Assembly: GCF_026420145.1 (NCBI RefSeq) | Contig: NZ_JAPMLV010000006.1 | Coordinates: 124,001-188,000, forward strand | Length of the DNA stretch: 64,000 bases | DNA from: Enterobacter pseudoroggenkampii | GTDB taxonomy: Bacteria > Pseudomonadota > Gammaproteobacteria > Enterobacterales > Enterobacteriaceae | Reading direction: 5' to 3' | Part shown: positions 40,260-50,888 of the stretch, piece by piece | Layout of the letters: each line of letters starts with the position of its first letter | Position numbering within the stretch: the first letter of the stretch is position 1 | The notes under the pieces: model-generated | What the model was told of the DNA's origin: nothing | Seen by the model: the letters and a program-made list of their open reading frames with translations, nothing else | The model's database searches: none | Made by a program: the position numbers and the translations under genes

Positions 40260-41627
40260 ATGAAGAAAAAAAACCAGCTGTTGAGCGCTATCGCGTTAAG
40301 TGTCGGGTTATCTCTCTCGGCGTCCGTCCCTGTATTCGCCGCCATCCCCACCCAGGTGCCTGGCCAGGCGGCCATTCCAAGCCTCGCACCCATGCTGGAA
40401 AAAGTGTTGCCTGCGGTCGTCAGCGTTCAGGTTGAGGGTACCGCAGTACAAAGCCAACGCGTCCCTGAAGAACTGAAAAAATATTTTGGCGATGAGTCTC
40501 CCGACCAGCAGGCGCAGCCTTTTGAAGGCCTGGGCTCTGGCGTCATTATTGATGCGGCAAAAGGCTATATTCTGACCAACAATCATGTCATCAGCCAGGC
40601 CGATAAAATCAGCGTCCAGCTGAACGATGGCCGCGAATTCGATGCTAAACTGATCGGCGGAGATGACCAGAGCGACATCGCGCTGTTGCAGGTGCAAAAC
40701 CCGAGCAACCTGACCCAGATTGCCATCGCGGACTCCGACAAACTGCGCGTCGGCGATTTTGCCGTCGCCGTGGGCAACCCCTTTGGCTTAGGGCAGACCG
40801 CGACTTCCGGGATCGTCTCCGCGCTGGGACGCAGCGGCCTCAATCTGGAAGGGCTGGAAAACTTTATCCAGACCGATGCCTCCATCAACCGTGGGAACTC
40901 CGGCGGGGCATTGCTCAACCTTAACGGCGAGCTGATAGGGATTAACACGGCGATTCTGGCCCCGGGCGGCGGCAGCATCGGGATCGGTTTTGCTATCCCC
41001 AGCAATATGGCCAAAACCCTCTCTCAACAGCTCATTCAGTTTGGCGAAGTCAAACGCGGGCTGCTGGGTATTAAAGGTATGGAGATGAGCGCGGATATTG
41101 CAAAAGCGTTCAACATCAACGTACAGCGCGGGGCGTTTGTCAGTGAAGTGCTGCCAAACTCCGGCTCGGCAAAAGCGGGCGTGAAATCGGGTGATGTGAT
41201 CGTCAGCCTGAACGACAAGCCGCTGAGCAGCTTTGCCGAACTGCGCTCGCGGATTGCCACCACCGAACCCGGTGCCAAAGTGAAGCTGGGCCTGATACGT
41301 GACGGTAAGCCGCTGGACGTTGAAGTCACGCTGGATAAGAGCACCTCTTCCTCTGCCAGTGCGGAGCTTATCGCCCCGGCCCTGCAAGGGGCTACGTTGA
41401 GCGATGGGCAGCTGAAAGACGGTACGAAAGGCATTCGCATCGACACCGTCGAGAAGAGCAGCCCTGCCGCACAGGCCGGATTGCATCAGGATGACGTGAT
41501 CATTAGCGTAAACCGCAATCGCGTGCAGTCCATTGCCGAACTGCGCAAGTTGCTGGAAAGTAAACCGGCGGTTATTGCCCTGCAGGTCATGCGTGGCAAT
41601 GAGTCCATCTATATACTGTTGCGCTAA
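40260..41627 (+). CDS. degQ: Periplasmic serine protease DegQ
   Basis: DegQ is an HtrA-family periplasmic protease/chaperone. The 455-residue protein (E. coli length) has a signal peptide ending VFA near residue 27, a trypsin-like domain with catalytic triad His109, Asp139 and Ser214 (RGNSGGA), and two PDZ domains (about 255-350 and 365-450). The start at 40260 is the one that gives a proper signal peptide; an upstream in-frame ATG is not supported. degS follows. Confidence 0.96.
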   Translation: MKKKNQLLSAIALSVGLSLSASVPVFAAIPTQVPGQAAIPSLAPMLEKVLPAVVSVQVEGTAVQSQRVPEELKKYFGDESPDQQAQPFEGLGSGVIIDAAKGYILTNNHVISQADKISVQLNDGREFDAKLIGGDDQSDIALLQVQNPSNLTQIAIADSDKLRVGDFAVAVGNPFGLGQTATSGIVSALGRSGLNLEGLENFIQTDASINRGNSGGALLNLNGELIGINTAILAPGGGSIGIGFAIPSNMAKTLSQQLIQFGEVKRGLLGIKGMEMSADIAKAFNINVQRGAFVSEVLPNSGSAKAGVKSGDVIVSLNDKPLSSFAELRSRIATTEPGAKVKLGLIRDGKPLDVEVTLDKSTSSSASAELIAPALQGATLSDGQLKDGTKGIRIDTVEKSSPAAQAGLHQDDVIISVNRNRVQSIAELRKLLESKPAVIALQVMRGNESIYILLR

Positions 41628-41638
41628 GCATTTGTGAC

Positions 41639-41668
41639 CCGGACATCACCGCTGCGTGTGATGTCCGG
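41639..41668 (+). terminator. Hairpin between degQ and degS
   Basis: CCGGACATCA / TGATGTCCGG forms a strong stem with no T-run after it. It may lessen read-through from degQ into degS. Confidence 0.4.
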
Positions 41669-41718
41669 ATAACTCATGTTATGCTGCAAATCGTTCCTTT
41701 TTTAACGACACGCGCATC

Positions 41719-42786
41719 ATGCTTTTAAAGCTCTTACGTTCTATTGTCATCGGTTTGATTGTCGCTGGCCTGCTGCTGCTGGCGCTGCCGTCTATACGTC
41801 AGTTCAATAAACTGTCGGCTCCCCAGTTCGATAGCACGGATGAAACGCCAGCCACCTATAACCAGGCCGTCCGCCGTGCCGCACCTGCCGTGGTTAACGT
41901 CTATAACCGTGGTCTGAACACCTCAGCCCACAACCAGCTGGAGATCCGTACTCTCGGCTCCGGCGTAATCATGGACGAGCGCGGCTACATTATTACCAAC
42001 AAGCACGTGATTAACGATGCCGACCAGATCATCGTCGCCCTGCAGGATGGCCGCGTATTTGAGGCGTTACTCGTTGGTTCTGACAGCCTGACCGATCTGG
42101 CCGTGCTGAAAATTAACGCCACGGGCGGTTTGCCGGTCATCCCGATCAACCGTAAACGTACCCCGCATATTGGTGACGTCGTCCTGGCGATTGGTAACCC
42201 TTACAACCTGGGTCAGACCATCACCCAGGGGATTATTAGTGCGACCGGTCGTATTGGCCTCAACCCCTCCGGGCGGCAGAACTTCCTGCAAACCGATGCC
42301 TCCATCAACCACGGTAACTCCGGCGGGGCGCTGGTCAACTCGCTGGGCGAACTGATGGGCATCAACACCCTCTCGTTCGATAAGAGTAACGACGGTGAGA
42401 CGCCGGAAGGGATCGGCTTTGCCATTCCGTTCCAGCTGGCGACCAAGATCATGGATAAGCTGATCCGCGACGGACGCGTGATTCGCGGCTATATCGGTAT
42501 CGGCGGGCGCGAAATTGCACCGATGCATACCCAGGGCGGCGGTATCGATCAGATTCAGGGGATTGTGGTGAATGAAGTGTCGCCTGGTGGTCCGGCTGCT
42601 AATGCGGGTATTCAGGTTAATGACGTCATTGTGTCGGTCAACGGCACGCCAGCGGTCTCTGCGCTGGAAACGATGGACCAGGTGGCAGAGATTCGTCCGG
42701 GCTCTATCATCCCTGTTGAAGTCATGCGCAACGATAAGAAACTGACGCTGCATGTGACGATTCAGGAATATCCGGCCACTAACTGA
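41719..42786 (+). CDS. degS: DegS, sigma-E pathway site-1 protease
   Basis: DegS is membrane-anchored and cleaves anti-sigma factor RseA when its PDZ domain senses unfolded outer-membrane protein C-termini. The 355-residue protein has an N-terminal membrane helix (about 5-24), a protease domain with His96, Asp126 and Ser201 (HGNSGGA), and a single PDZ domain (about 255-345). It follows degQ as in E. coli. Confidence 0.97.
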   Translation: MLLKLLRSIVIGLIVAGLLLLALPSIRQFNKLSAPQFDSTDETPATYNQAVRRAAPAVVNVYNRGLNTSAHNQLEIRTLGSGVIMDERGYIITNKHVINDADQIIVALQDGRVFEALLVGSDSLTDLAVLKINATGGLPVIPINRKRTPHIGDVVLAIGNPYNLGQTITQGIISATGRIGLNPSGRQNFLQTDASINHGNSGGALVNSLGELMGINTLSFDKSNDGETPEGIGFAIPFQLATKIMDKLIRDGRVIRGYIGIGGREIAPMHTQGGGIDQIQGIVVNEVSPGGPAANAGIQVNDVIVSVNGTPAVSALETMDQVAEIRPGSIIPVEVMRNDKKLTLHVTIQEYPATN

Positions 42787-42793
42787 CAAGCAT

Positions 42794-42825
42794 AAAAAAA
42801 CGGAGCGATAAGCTCCGTTTTTTTT
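42794..42825. terminator. Bidirectional terminator between degS and mdh
   Basis: CGGAGC / GCTCCG (42801-42806 and 42812-42817), flanked by seven As on the left and eight Ts on the right, serves the convergent degS and mdh transcripts. Confidence 0.9.
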
Positions 42826-42843
42826 GCCAGAAGACGGTTCGTT

Positions 42844-44650
<1,807 letters not shown>

Positions 44651-45025
44651 TCCCCTCTCCCCGTAGCGTCGCTACGGGGATCGTTCTGCTTACGCTGCGT
44701 TTCCCCCTCTTTTCTACTGCCCTTCACTTTGACAAATAGTGCTTTTTACCACCCATTAACATTCATCTGGTGAATGCTAAATCAAAAAATCGCACAAAAA
44801 ATCAAAAGCTACTATCCATATGATTTAATTAGATATAACCACCACAATCGAACAAAAAACACCCAATATTATGCAATTTGGTTATAAAAAATAGTCTGGT
44901 TAACACGTAATAACAATAGAAACCATTAGTCTGGTATTAATTTTTACCGTTATTAGTGTATACTTGATTTTGTGATGAGGGTCACGAAACAAGACCCCAC
45001 TAAAAAATTCGACGAGGTAAGAATC
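44651..45025 (+). promoter_or_regulatory. Region between argR and yhcN with CRP-like site
   Basis: This 375-bp gap starts with a 9-bp stem (CCCCGTAGC / GCTACGGGG, 44659-44679) after argR, a weak terminator. The rest is AT-rich. The 9-mer TAGTCTGGT is repeated at 44892-44900 and 44927-44935. A -10 TATACT lies at 44959-44964, followed by TGTGA-N6-TCACG at 44971-44986, which fits the CRP consensus in nine of ten core bases. The repeats and CRP-like site are presumably control elements of the first yhcN gene. Confidence 0.5.
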
Positions 45026-45289
45026 ATGAAAATCAAATCAACTGTAGCGGCGCTGAGCGTCCTGTCTGTCCTGTCATTCGGTGCTTTCGCTGCCGACTCT
45101 ATCAATGCTGACCAGGCGCAATCCCGCCAGGCCATCGGTACGGTTTCTGTCGGCGCGGTCGGCACATCGCCAATGGACATGCGTGAGATGCTGAACAAAA
45201 AAGCGGAAGAACAGGGTGCGTCATCCTATCGCATCATCGAAGCGCGTTCTGGTGACCACTGGCACGCCACCGCTGAGCTGTACAAATAA
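45026..45289 (+). CDS. yhcN: YhcN-type periplasmic DUF1471 protein (first copy)
   Basis: This 87-residue protein belongs to the YhcN/BhsA/McbA (DUF1471) family of small periplasmic stress proteins. It has a signal peptide cleaved after AFA near residue 22 and a mature domain with IGTVSVGAVGTSPMDMREML and the end GDHWHATAELYK. The start at 45026 is preceded by GAGGTAAG. A second, related gene follows 111 bp later. Exact role is unknown; E. coli yhcN responds to acid and peroxide. Confidence 0.9.
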   Translation: MKIKSTVAALSVLSVLSFGAFAADSINADQAQSRQAIGTVSVGAVGTSPMDMREMLNKKAEEQGASSYRIIEARSGDHWHATAELYK

Positions 45290-45400
45290 GTTTTAGTAAT
45301 AACTGAAAACGTAAATCTCCCCTCAACGGCACCAGGCATAAAAATAGCGGTTCAACCCTTCTCGCCGTTGAGTAAAAAACCCTATTCAGGAGTAAAGACT

Positions 45401-45667
45401 ATGAAAACCAAATTGATCATCGCAACCCTCGGTCTGGCATCCGTTCTCTCTTTCGGCGCAAGTGCAGCCGTACAGCAGGTGAATGCCGACCAGGCACAAA
45501 ATCTGCAGCCAATGGGCAGCGTATCCGTGACGTCAGTCACCGGTTCCCCGATGGATATTCGTCACGAACTTGCCGCCAAAGCTGAAAAAGCAGGCGCCAG
45601 CAGCTATCGCGTCACCGAACTGAATCAGGGTGACCACTGGCATGCAACGGCAGAGCTGTATAAATAA
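45401..45667 (+). CDS. YhcN-type periplasmic DUF1471 protein (second copy)
   Basis: This 88-residue paralogue of the preceding gene shares the same layout: signal peptide (MKTKLIIATLGLASVLSFGASA) and mature DUF1471 domain. It shares roughly half its residues with the first copy, with the last twelve (GDHWHATAELYK) identical. E. coli has a single yhcN here, so this looks like a local duplication that has diverged. A CAGGAG ribosome site precedes the ATG, and a strong terminator follows. Confidence 0.88.
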   Translation: MKTKLIIATLGLASVLSFGASAAVQQVNADQAQNLQPMGSVSVTSVTGSPMDIRHELAAKAEKAGASSYRVTELNQGDHWHATAELYK

Positions 45668-45695
45668 ACCCTCGTCGTATCTCATCATACGACTT

Positions 45696-45727
45696 GCCCC
45701 TGGCCTCATGGTCAGGGGCTTTTTTTT
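45696..45727. terminator. Terminator after the second yhcN copy
   Basis: GCCCCTG...CAGGGGC (45696-45719) followed by eight Ts. A second hairpin GTCGTAT / ATACGAC precedes it at 45675-45693. It lies between convergent genes. Confidence 0.88.
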
Positions 45728-45730
45728 GAT

Positions 45731-46003
45731 TCAATGCCGCGCGTTAAAGCGCAGCTGCCCTTCAAGCTCTTCTTCCGCTTCATCGAAAAGTAATATCAGC
45801 GCGCCAAAACGTCTGCGAAGCTTATCGGGCAAATGGATGAACTCAATTTCCAGCGGTAGCGGCAGCAGGCTGCCGGTCACCACGTCCCACAGCGTATCCA
45901 GATTCGTCACGCTTTCCCGTTCAAGATCAAACACCCGGATAAATTCACGGTAGAAGTCTTCCTGACTGTCGATCTCGTCAAAATCAAACGTATAGGTTTT
46001 CAT
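45731..46003 (-). CDS. yhcO: Barstar-family protein YhcO
   Basis: This 90-residue protein is of the barstar (barnase inhibitor) family: [30 protein letters not shown] and [17 protein letters not shown] are typical. No barnase-like nuclease gene is beside it, as in E. coli, so it is an orphan inhibitor-like protein of unknown target. Confidence 0.92.
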   Translation of the reverse strand: MKTYTFDFDEIDSQEDFYREFIRVFDLERESVTNLDTLWDVVTGSLLPLPLEIEFIHLPDKLRRRFGALILLFDEAEEELEGQLRFNARH

Positions 46004-46048
46004 TGCCAGCCACCCAGTCCAGGCGAGCGGCAGATGCCGCCCTGTCTA

Positions 46049-47503
46049 TTATAATCCCCCAATATGCAGGGTTTTAACTTCCAGATACTCTTCCAGCCCC
46101 AGCACGGAGCCCTCTCGTCCAAGACCTGACTCTTTTACGCCGCCAAAGGGCCCGAGTTCCGTGGAGACGGCACACTCGTTAATGCCAATCATCCCGCTCT
46201 CGATTGCCTGTGAAACGCGGAAGACCCGTGAGAGATTCTGGGTATAGAAGTAAGCCGCCAGCCCATAGGGCGTGTTGTTGGCGCGCTGGATAACTTCATC
46301 TTCCGAGGTGAAACGGAAGCACGCTGCCACCGGGCCAAACGTCTCTTCTTCTGCCAGCTTCATGCCTTCATGGCAGTCGCCCAGTACGGTTGGCATCCAG
46401 AAATTCCCACCAAGCGGATGGGGCTTACCCCCAGCCAATACGGTTGCGCCCCGGGCAACGGCATCGTCGACATGCTCACGCACCTTGTTGACCGCAGAAG
46501 GTTCAATCAGCGGCCCGACGACCACCCCTTCGTCAAGACCATTGCCCACCTTCAGCCCATTCACCGCATCGGCAAGTTTATTAACAAATTTGTCGTAGAC
46601 GGTTTCCTGAATATAAAAACGGTTCACGCTGACGCAGACCTGCCCGGCATTGCGGAACTTGTTGGCGATCGCCCCCTTAACCGCTGCGTCGATATCCGCA
46701 TCCTCAAAAACGATATAAGGAGCATTTCCCCCCAGCTCCATCGAGACTTTCTTCATGGTTTCTGCGGCGTTACGCACCAGCGTTTTGCCGACGGAGGTTG
46801 AACCCGTAAAGGAGATTTTACGCACGTCCCGGCTTGCCATAATCGCATCGCTGATTTCATGCGTATTCCCGGCCACGGCGTTGAGCACGCCGTCGGGTAC
46901 GCCGGCCTGTTTTGCCAGGGTAAGCAGCGCAAAGGCACTGAGCGGTGTGTTATTGGCCGGTTTGATCACCCCGGTACATCCTGCTGCCAGCGCCGGGCCT
47001 AACTTGCGGGTGAGCATGGCCATTGGGAAGTTCCACGGCGTAATCGCCGCGACCACACCAATGGGTTCACGGGTCGCCAGAATGCGTGAGCCGGGTTTGA
47101 TCGGCGGAATAATTTCACCGTTGGCGCGTTTGGCTTCTTCGGCAAACCACTGGATAAAGCTGGCGGCGTACTCGACTTCTCCCTCAGCCTCTTTCAGGGG
47201 TTTGCCCTGTTCGGTGGTCATTAACCGCCCGAGCCAGCTTTTATTCTCAATAATCAGTTCGTACCAGCGGTAGAGAATCGCCGAACGCTCTTTTGCGGTT
47301 TTGGCACGCCAGGCCGGGAAGGCTTTGGTGGCCGCTGCGATAGCGTCTTCGGTTTGTGCTTTACCCGCTTTGGCCACTTTCGCGATGACTTCCCCGGTCG
47401 CGGGGTTAAGTACATCGAACGTCGTGTCCAGCGTTTTCCAGATTCCGTTGACCAGATAACCGGTCTGAAAAAGGATGTGATCCTGAAGCGCCTGGGTCGT
47501 CAT
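46049..47503 (-). CDS. NAD(P)-dependent aldehyde dehydrogenase, succinate-semialdehyde dehydrogenase type
   Basis: This 484-residue ALDH most resembles the GabD group. Catalytic residues are visible: Asn158 (TPWNFP), Glu256 (MELGGN) and nucleophile Cys290 (NAGQVC), with the cofactor loop FTGSTSVGKTL at 232-242. Succinate semialdehyde is the likely substrate by family, but KPANNTPLSA replaces the usual KPASQTP stretch and the true substrate is not proven. In E. coli no gene lies between yhcO and aaeB, so this is an accessory insertion next to an aromatic-acid efflux operon. A 20-bp-class terminator separates it from aaeB. Confidence 0.87.
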   Translation of the reverse strand: MTTQALQDHILFQTGYLVNGIWKTLDTTFDVLNPATGEVIAKVAKAGKAQTEDAIAAATKAFPAWRAKTAKERSAILYRWYELIIENKSWLGRLMTTEQGKPLKEAEGEVEYAASFIQWFAEEAKRANGEIIPPIKPGSRILATREPIGVVAAITPWNFPMAMLTRKLGPALAAGCTGVIKPANNTPLSAFALLTLAKQAGVPDGVLNAVAGNTHEISDAIMASRDVRKISFTGSTSVGKTLVRNAAETMKKVSMELGGNAPYIVFEDADIDAAVKGAIANKFRNAGQVCVSVNRFYIQETVYDKFVNKLADAVNGLKVGNGLDEGVVVGPLIEPSAVNKVREHVDDAVARGATVLAGGKPHPLGGNFWMPTVLGDCHEGMKLAEEETFGPVAACFRFTSEDEVIQRANNTPYGLAAYFYTQNLSRVFRVSQAIESGMIGINECAVSTELGPFGGVKESGLGREGSVLGLEEYLEVKTLHIGGL

Positions 47504-47552
47504 GTGTCCTCCCTTCCTGAAATGTAAGAACGTGCTGGAATAAGTATAGCCA

Positions 47553-47585
47553 CAAAAAAACCGACGCTTTTGGCGTCGGTTTTTT
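47553..47585 (-). terminator. Terminator after aaeB
   Basis: CCGACGC / GCGTCGG (47561-47567 and 47573-47579) with T-runs on both strands ends the leftward aaeXAB transcript, so the aldehyde dehydrogenase gene is transcribed separately. Confidence 0.9.
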
Positions 47586-47592
47586 ACTTCAG

Positions 47593-49560
47593 TCAGTTAT
47601 CCGTGAGGGCATTCTGGTAGCGATGCAGCATAAACACCAGCCGTCCTACCGGCTCGGTCACCTGAGGCGGTGCTTCCCAGTGCTTTAGCTTCTCCTGGTA
47701 GATATCGAGCTCTTCAAGCAGCTGCGTAAAGTAACGACGTCGTTTGTCATCGCTGCTGGCGGAAAGCACGTGATCGGCGGTACGACGCAGCTGGCGGTGC
47801 CAGGCCGACAGATCGTCGTTGATCGGCACGGGCGCGTTACGCAGACGCTGGTGCGCGATGATCATGGTTAACGCCAGGCGGAACTTCGCGATATCGCCCG
47901 GGAACTTGTTCAGCAGTAAAAACAGCTGCTGGTAGAGCGCGGGCAGGTGGTTCTCTTTACGGCGCGCGGTATTGGTTGTCATCGACGACACGGCAGCCGA
48001 CACGAACTGGTTCAGCAGCACGCGGCCCGTTCTTGCCTGCGAGTTATCCCGAACCAGAAGTATCACCATCATGGCCAGGAAACAGCCCACCAGCTGACCT
48101 AACGCGCTGTCGAGGAACTGGCTGAAATGGAAGGTCATCGGGTTATCGAGCACGATGATGTTAATCGTACTTGCCAGCGCCCCCAGCGATCCCAGGCGCC
48201 GCTTTTGTACTTCAATGCCGATAAAGAACGCCATTACCGCCAGACTAATACAGAGCAGCAGCATGCTCTGCTGGGTAGACGGGATGATGACCAGAAAATA
48301 GAGCGCGCCTATCGGCAGGGCGGCAATGGTGCCGTAGAGGAAATCAATGGCGACCATTCGCGGGTTAGGCAGACGCATCGCCAGTGCGGTCACGACGGCA
48401 ATCATCACCATCGCGCCGCTGCCGGACGTCCAGCCCGTCCACAGCCAGAACAGCGTGCCGAGCATACAGGCCAGCGTGGTACGCCAGAAGTTGACCATGG
48501 CGTGATGGCGCTCGGCGGATTCCGCCTTGATCACCACTTCGCCCTGCAGCACCTCTTCTTCCGCCGCGCTGATTTTGGTATTCCCGATCACGCCGCGCTT
48601 CAGCAGCAGGTAGCGCGTCGCGGCGCCGACCCAAGTGTAGATGGTTACCGGCGTGTCGCGCTCCCCTGTCCAGGCGATCACCCTGCGCATACGCTTCAGC
48701 TGCTTGTGCACATCCTGCACCGTTTCCACCGGCTCGGCGAACAGTTCGCGGAAGGTATCGGTGACCGCTTCCGGCCGGGTGTTCTGAATCAGATAGGTTT
48801 CACATGCCTGGGTAATCAGCGTCAGAGAGACGGTGTTGAGGGCCTTCAGGCGACGATTCGCGCGAGCCCAGCGCGAGGACTCCATATTGAGATTGCTGCG
48901 CATCCCCTCCAGCGCCTGCGTGCGGCGAACCAACCCGCTCCAGGCTTTATCCACCTCTTCGCTGTCGCCGTGCTTGATGCAGAGCTGCATCAGCTGGTAC
49001 TGAGCGACAATCAGCGCGTCAAGCTCACGGTCAACTTCCTGCTTGATAGAGCGCGGGGAGAACAGCAGGTCAGCGACGATTGCACTGACAATACCAATGA
49101 CAATCTCGCTGCATCGCTCCACCGCAAACTGCGGAGCCAGCAGCGGCTCGGACTGGATGGTGATGATAATAATCAGCGCGGTATAGCCCGCCAGCCCCCA
49201 GGCGTAGGAGTTCTCCACTTTCACCAGAGACGAGATCCAGGTGCAAAAGCCCGCCCAGATACAGCAGACCATCAGCATCAGCAGCGGCGTGCGGATCATC
49301 AGAATAATAATGGTGAGCGCCGCGAAACAGCCGATAAACGTCCCGATGATACGCAACATCCCGCGATAGCGGATCGCGCCTGAATAGGGTTCCCCACCCG
49401 CAGCAAAGGCCGGGCCCGCCGCGACAATCGCAGCCGTCAGCACCGCCCAGCGAGGGGTTTCAAGCTGGAAGTGAAAGCCAACAAACAGCGCCAGCACAAT
49501 GGCACACGCCAGCTTCACGGCGAAGCGAATGTGTTGGCTGGCGATGGAAAAGATGCCCAT
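47593..49560 (-). CDS. aaeB: AaeB, p-hydroxybenzoic acid efflux pump subunit
   Basis: AaeB is the inner-membrane pump of the AaeAB system that exports aromatic carboxylic acids such as p-hydroxybenzoate. The 655-residue FUSC-family protein has two blocks of about five to six membrane helices (about 15-160 and 365-520), each followed by a cytoplasmic region. Length matches E. coli. It is 5 bp downstream of aaeA. Confidence 0.96.
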   Translation of the reverse strand: MGIFSIASQHIRFAVKLACAIVLALFVGFHFQLETPRWAVLTAAIVAAGPAFAAGGEPYSGAIRYRGMLRIIGTFIGCFAALTIIILMIRTPLLMLMVCCIWAGFCTWISSLVKVENSYAWGLAGYTALIIIITIQSEPLLAPQFAVERCSEIVIGIVSAIVADLLFSPRSIKQEVDRELDALIVAQYQLMQLCIKHGDSEEVDKAWSGLVRRTQALEGMRSNLNMESSRWARANRRLKALNTVSLTLITQACETYLIQNTRPEAVTDTFRELFAEPVETVQDVHKQLKRMRRVIAWTGERDTPVTIYTWVGAATRYLLLKRGVIGNTKISAAEEEVLQGEVVIKAESAERHHAMVNFWRTTLACMLGTLFWLWTGWTSGSGAMVMIAVVTALAMRLPNPRMVAIDFLYGTIAALPIGALYFLVIIPSTQQSMLLLCISLAVMAFFIGIEVQKRRLGSLGALASTINIIVLDNPMTFHFSQFLDSALGQLVGCFLAMMVILLVRDNSQARTGRVLLNQFVSAAVSSMTTNTARRKENHLPALYQQLFLLLNKFPGDIAKFRLALTMIIAHQRLRNAPVPINDDLSAWHRQLRRTADHVLSASSDDKRRRYFTQLLEELDIYQEKLKHWEAPPQVTEPVGRLVFMLHRYQNALTDN

Positions 49561-49565
49561 AGCGA

Positions 49566-50498
49566 TTAACCAAACTCGCGCAGACGGTGGGCGATTTTAC
49601 GGAAGAACGAGTCCTGGCTGGCATCCCGATCTTTTTCACCGGTAATCACCACCGTCGCCGTGGTACCCGCAGGCCACAGATTTCCCTGCTGCTCGTCCAG
49701 GTGGATGCGCACCGGCACGCGCTGGGCCAGACGCACCCACTCGAGGTTGGAATCTACCGTCGCCATCCCTTTAGCATCGTTAGAGCTGCTGGAGTTAGTC
49801 ACCCCTGCGGCGACGCTGTCGACGGTGCCTTTAAAGACGCGATTGCTGCCCAGCGGCGTGATCTCCGCGCGATACCCTGGACGTACACCCTCCAGCTTGG
49901 TCTCTTCCATATAGGCGAGCACGTAGAAGGAGTTCTGTTTAACCAGCGCCACGGCGGTTGAGCCGCGGGTAATGAATTCCCCGGCGTAGACGTTCAGGTT
50001 GGTCACCCAGCCATCAGACGGTGCGCGGATCACGGTGCGCTCCAGATCGAGCTTCGCCAGATCGCGCGTTGCCTGCGCTTTCGCCAGCTGGTGTAGCACG
50101 GTTTGCAGCACGTTGTTGGACTGGTCAATCTCTTCACGGGACATTGCCTGAACGCCAAGCTGGTTACGGCGGCCAGCTTCGCGACGTTTCTCCGCAGCCA
50201 GCGCCTGGTAATAGGCCACGTCCGCTTCCGCCTCTTCCAGTGCTTTCTGGTAACGAGGCTGGTCGATGGTGAACAGAACCTGATCTTTTTTCACCAGCTG
50301 GTTGTCGTGGACGTTGACCGCCGTGATAAGACCGGCCACGTCAGGGGCGATCGCCACCACATCGGCGCTGAAGCGTGCATCACGCGTCCACGGTGATTCG
50401 GTGTAATAGACCCAGGCGCGGAAAATAGCGATGAAGGCGAGGATAACCAGCGCCATGGTGATGGCAGTGCGGGAGATTTTTCTTGTTAGCGTTTTCAC
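49566..50498 (-). CDS. aaeA: AaeA, efflux pump membrane fusion subunit
   Basis: AaeA is the HlyD-type periplasmic adaptor of the AaeAB pump. The 310-residue product has an N-terminal membrane anchor (about 12-30), lipoyl/barrel-sandwich halves ([40 protein letters not shown]) and a coiled coil between them. I chose the GTG at 50498, giving the E. coli length and a TGAGGT site; a TTG 15 bp upstream would overlap the aaeX stop. Confidence 0.94.
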   Translation of the reverse strand: MKTLTRKISRTAITMALVILAFIAIFRAWVYYTESPWTRDARFSADVVAIAPDVAGLITAVNVHDNQLVKKDQVLFTIDQPRYQKALEEAEADVAYYQALAAEKRREAGRRNQLGVQAMSREEIDQSNNVLQTVLHQLAKAQATRDLAKLDLERTVIRAPSDGWVTNLNVYAGEFITRGSTAVALVKQNSFYVLAYMEETKLEGVRPGYRAEITPLGSNRVFKGTVDSVAAGVTNSSSSNDAKGMATVDSNLEWVRLAQRVPVRIHLDEQQGNLWPAGTTATVVITGEKDRDASQDSFFRKIAHRLREFG

Positions 50499-50505
50499 AT
50501 CAACC

Positions 50506-50709
50506 TCAGACAAACATGCGCGATATCAGGTAGAACAGGCAGCAATACAGCGCGGTATTGAACAATGCAGGGTGCCAGACGAAATCGTAGATCCCGGTAG
50601 GGACCAGCACCTTGCGCACCAGCCAGAAGATCGCCAGTGATAAAAGAAGCTCGAAAAATATCGGTGGGAAGGACAAACCGAACACCACGATAACGGGAAA
50701 CAGACTCAT
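50506..50709 (-). CDS. aaeX: AaeX, small membrane protein of the efflux operon
   Basis: AaeX is a 67-residue DUF1656 protein with two hydrophobic helices (about 5-27 and 46-64). It leads the aaeXAB operon and matches the E. coli protein nearly residue for residue. Its exact role in efflux is unknown. Confidence 0.95.
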   Translation of the reverse strand: MSLFPVIVVFGLSFPPIFFELLLSLAIFWLVRKVLVPTGIYDFVWHPALFNTALYCCLFYLISRMFV

Positions 50710-50888
50710 GTTGACCTTGATTAGAGAGAGTGCAGGCTTCAGAATTTTTTAGCGCACGCCATCGCAGGAGAGCAAGAAACGCCGGGCGAGAATGGCGCAG
50801 CCGTTATGTAATAAATAATATATTAACGTAACTGTTATGCTGTTATCTATAATATGTGATCTAAATCACTTTTAAGCCAGAGTGAACA
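50710..50888. promoter_or_regulatory. Divergent aaeX-aaeR region with CRP/FNR-like site
   Basis: For aaeR a perfect -10 TATAAT lies at 50848-50853 and a palindromic TGTGATCTAAATCACT at 50855-50870, matching the CRP core (TGTGA-N6-TCAC) and partly FNR. The site would overlap the transcription start, suggesting repression if occupied. AaeR operators for aaeXAB are expected here but I cannot delimit them. Confidence 0.55.

Noticed and set aside
45731..46003. yhcO as antitoxin of a toxin-antitoxin pair
   Set aside because: Barstar-like, but no barnase-type nuclease gene is adjacent; the neighbours are an aldehyde dehydrogenase and yhcN genes.
50499..50513. TTG start for aaeA overlapping aaeX
   Set aside because: The GTG at 50498 has a better ribosome site and gives the E. 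coli length.
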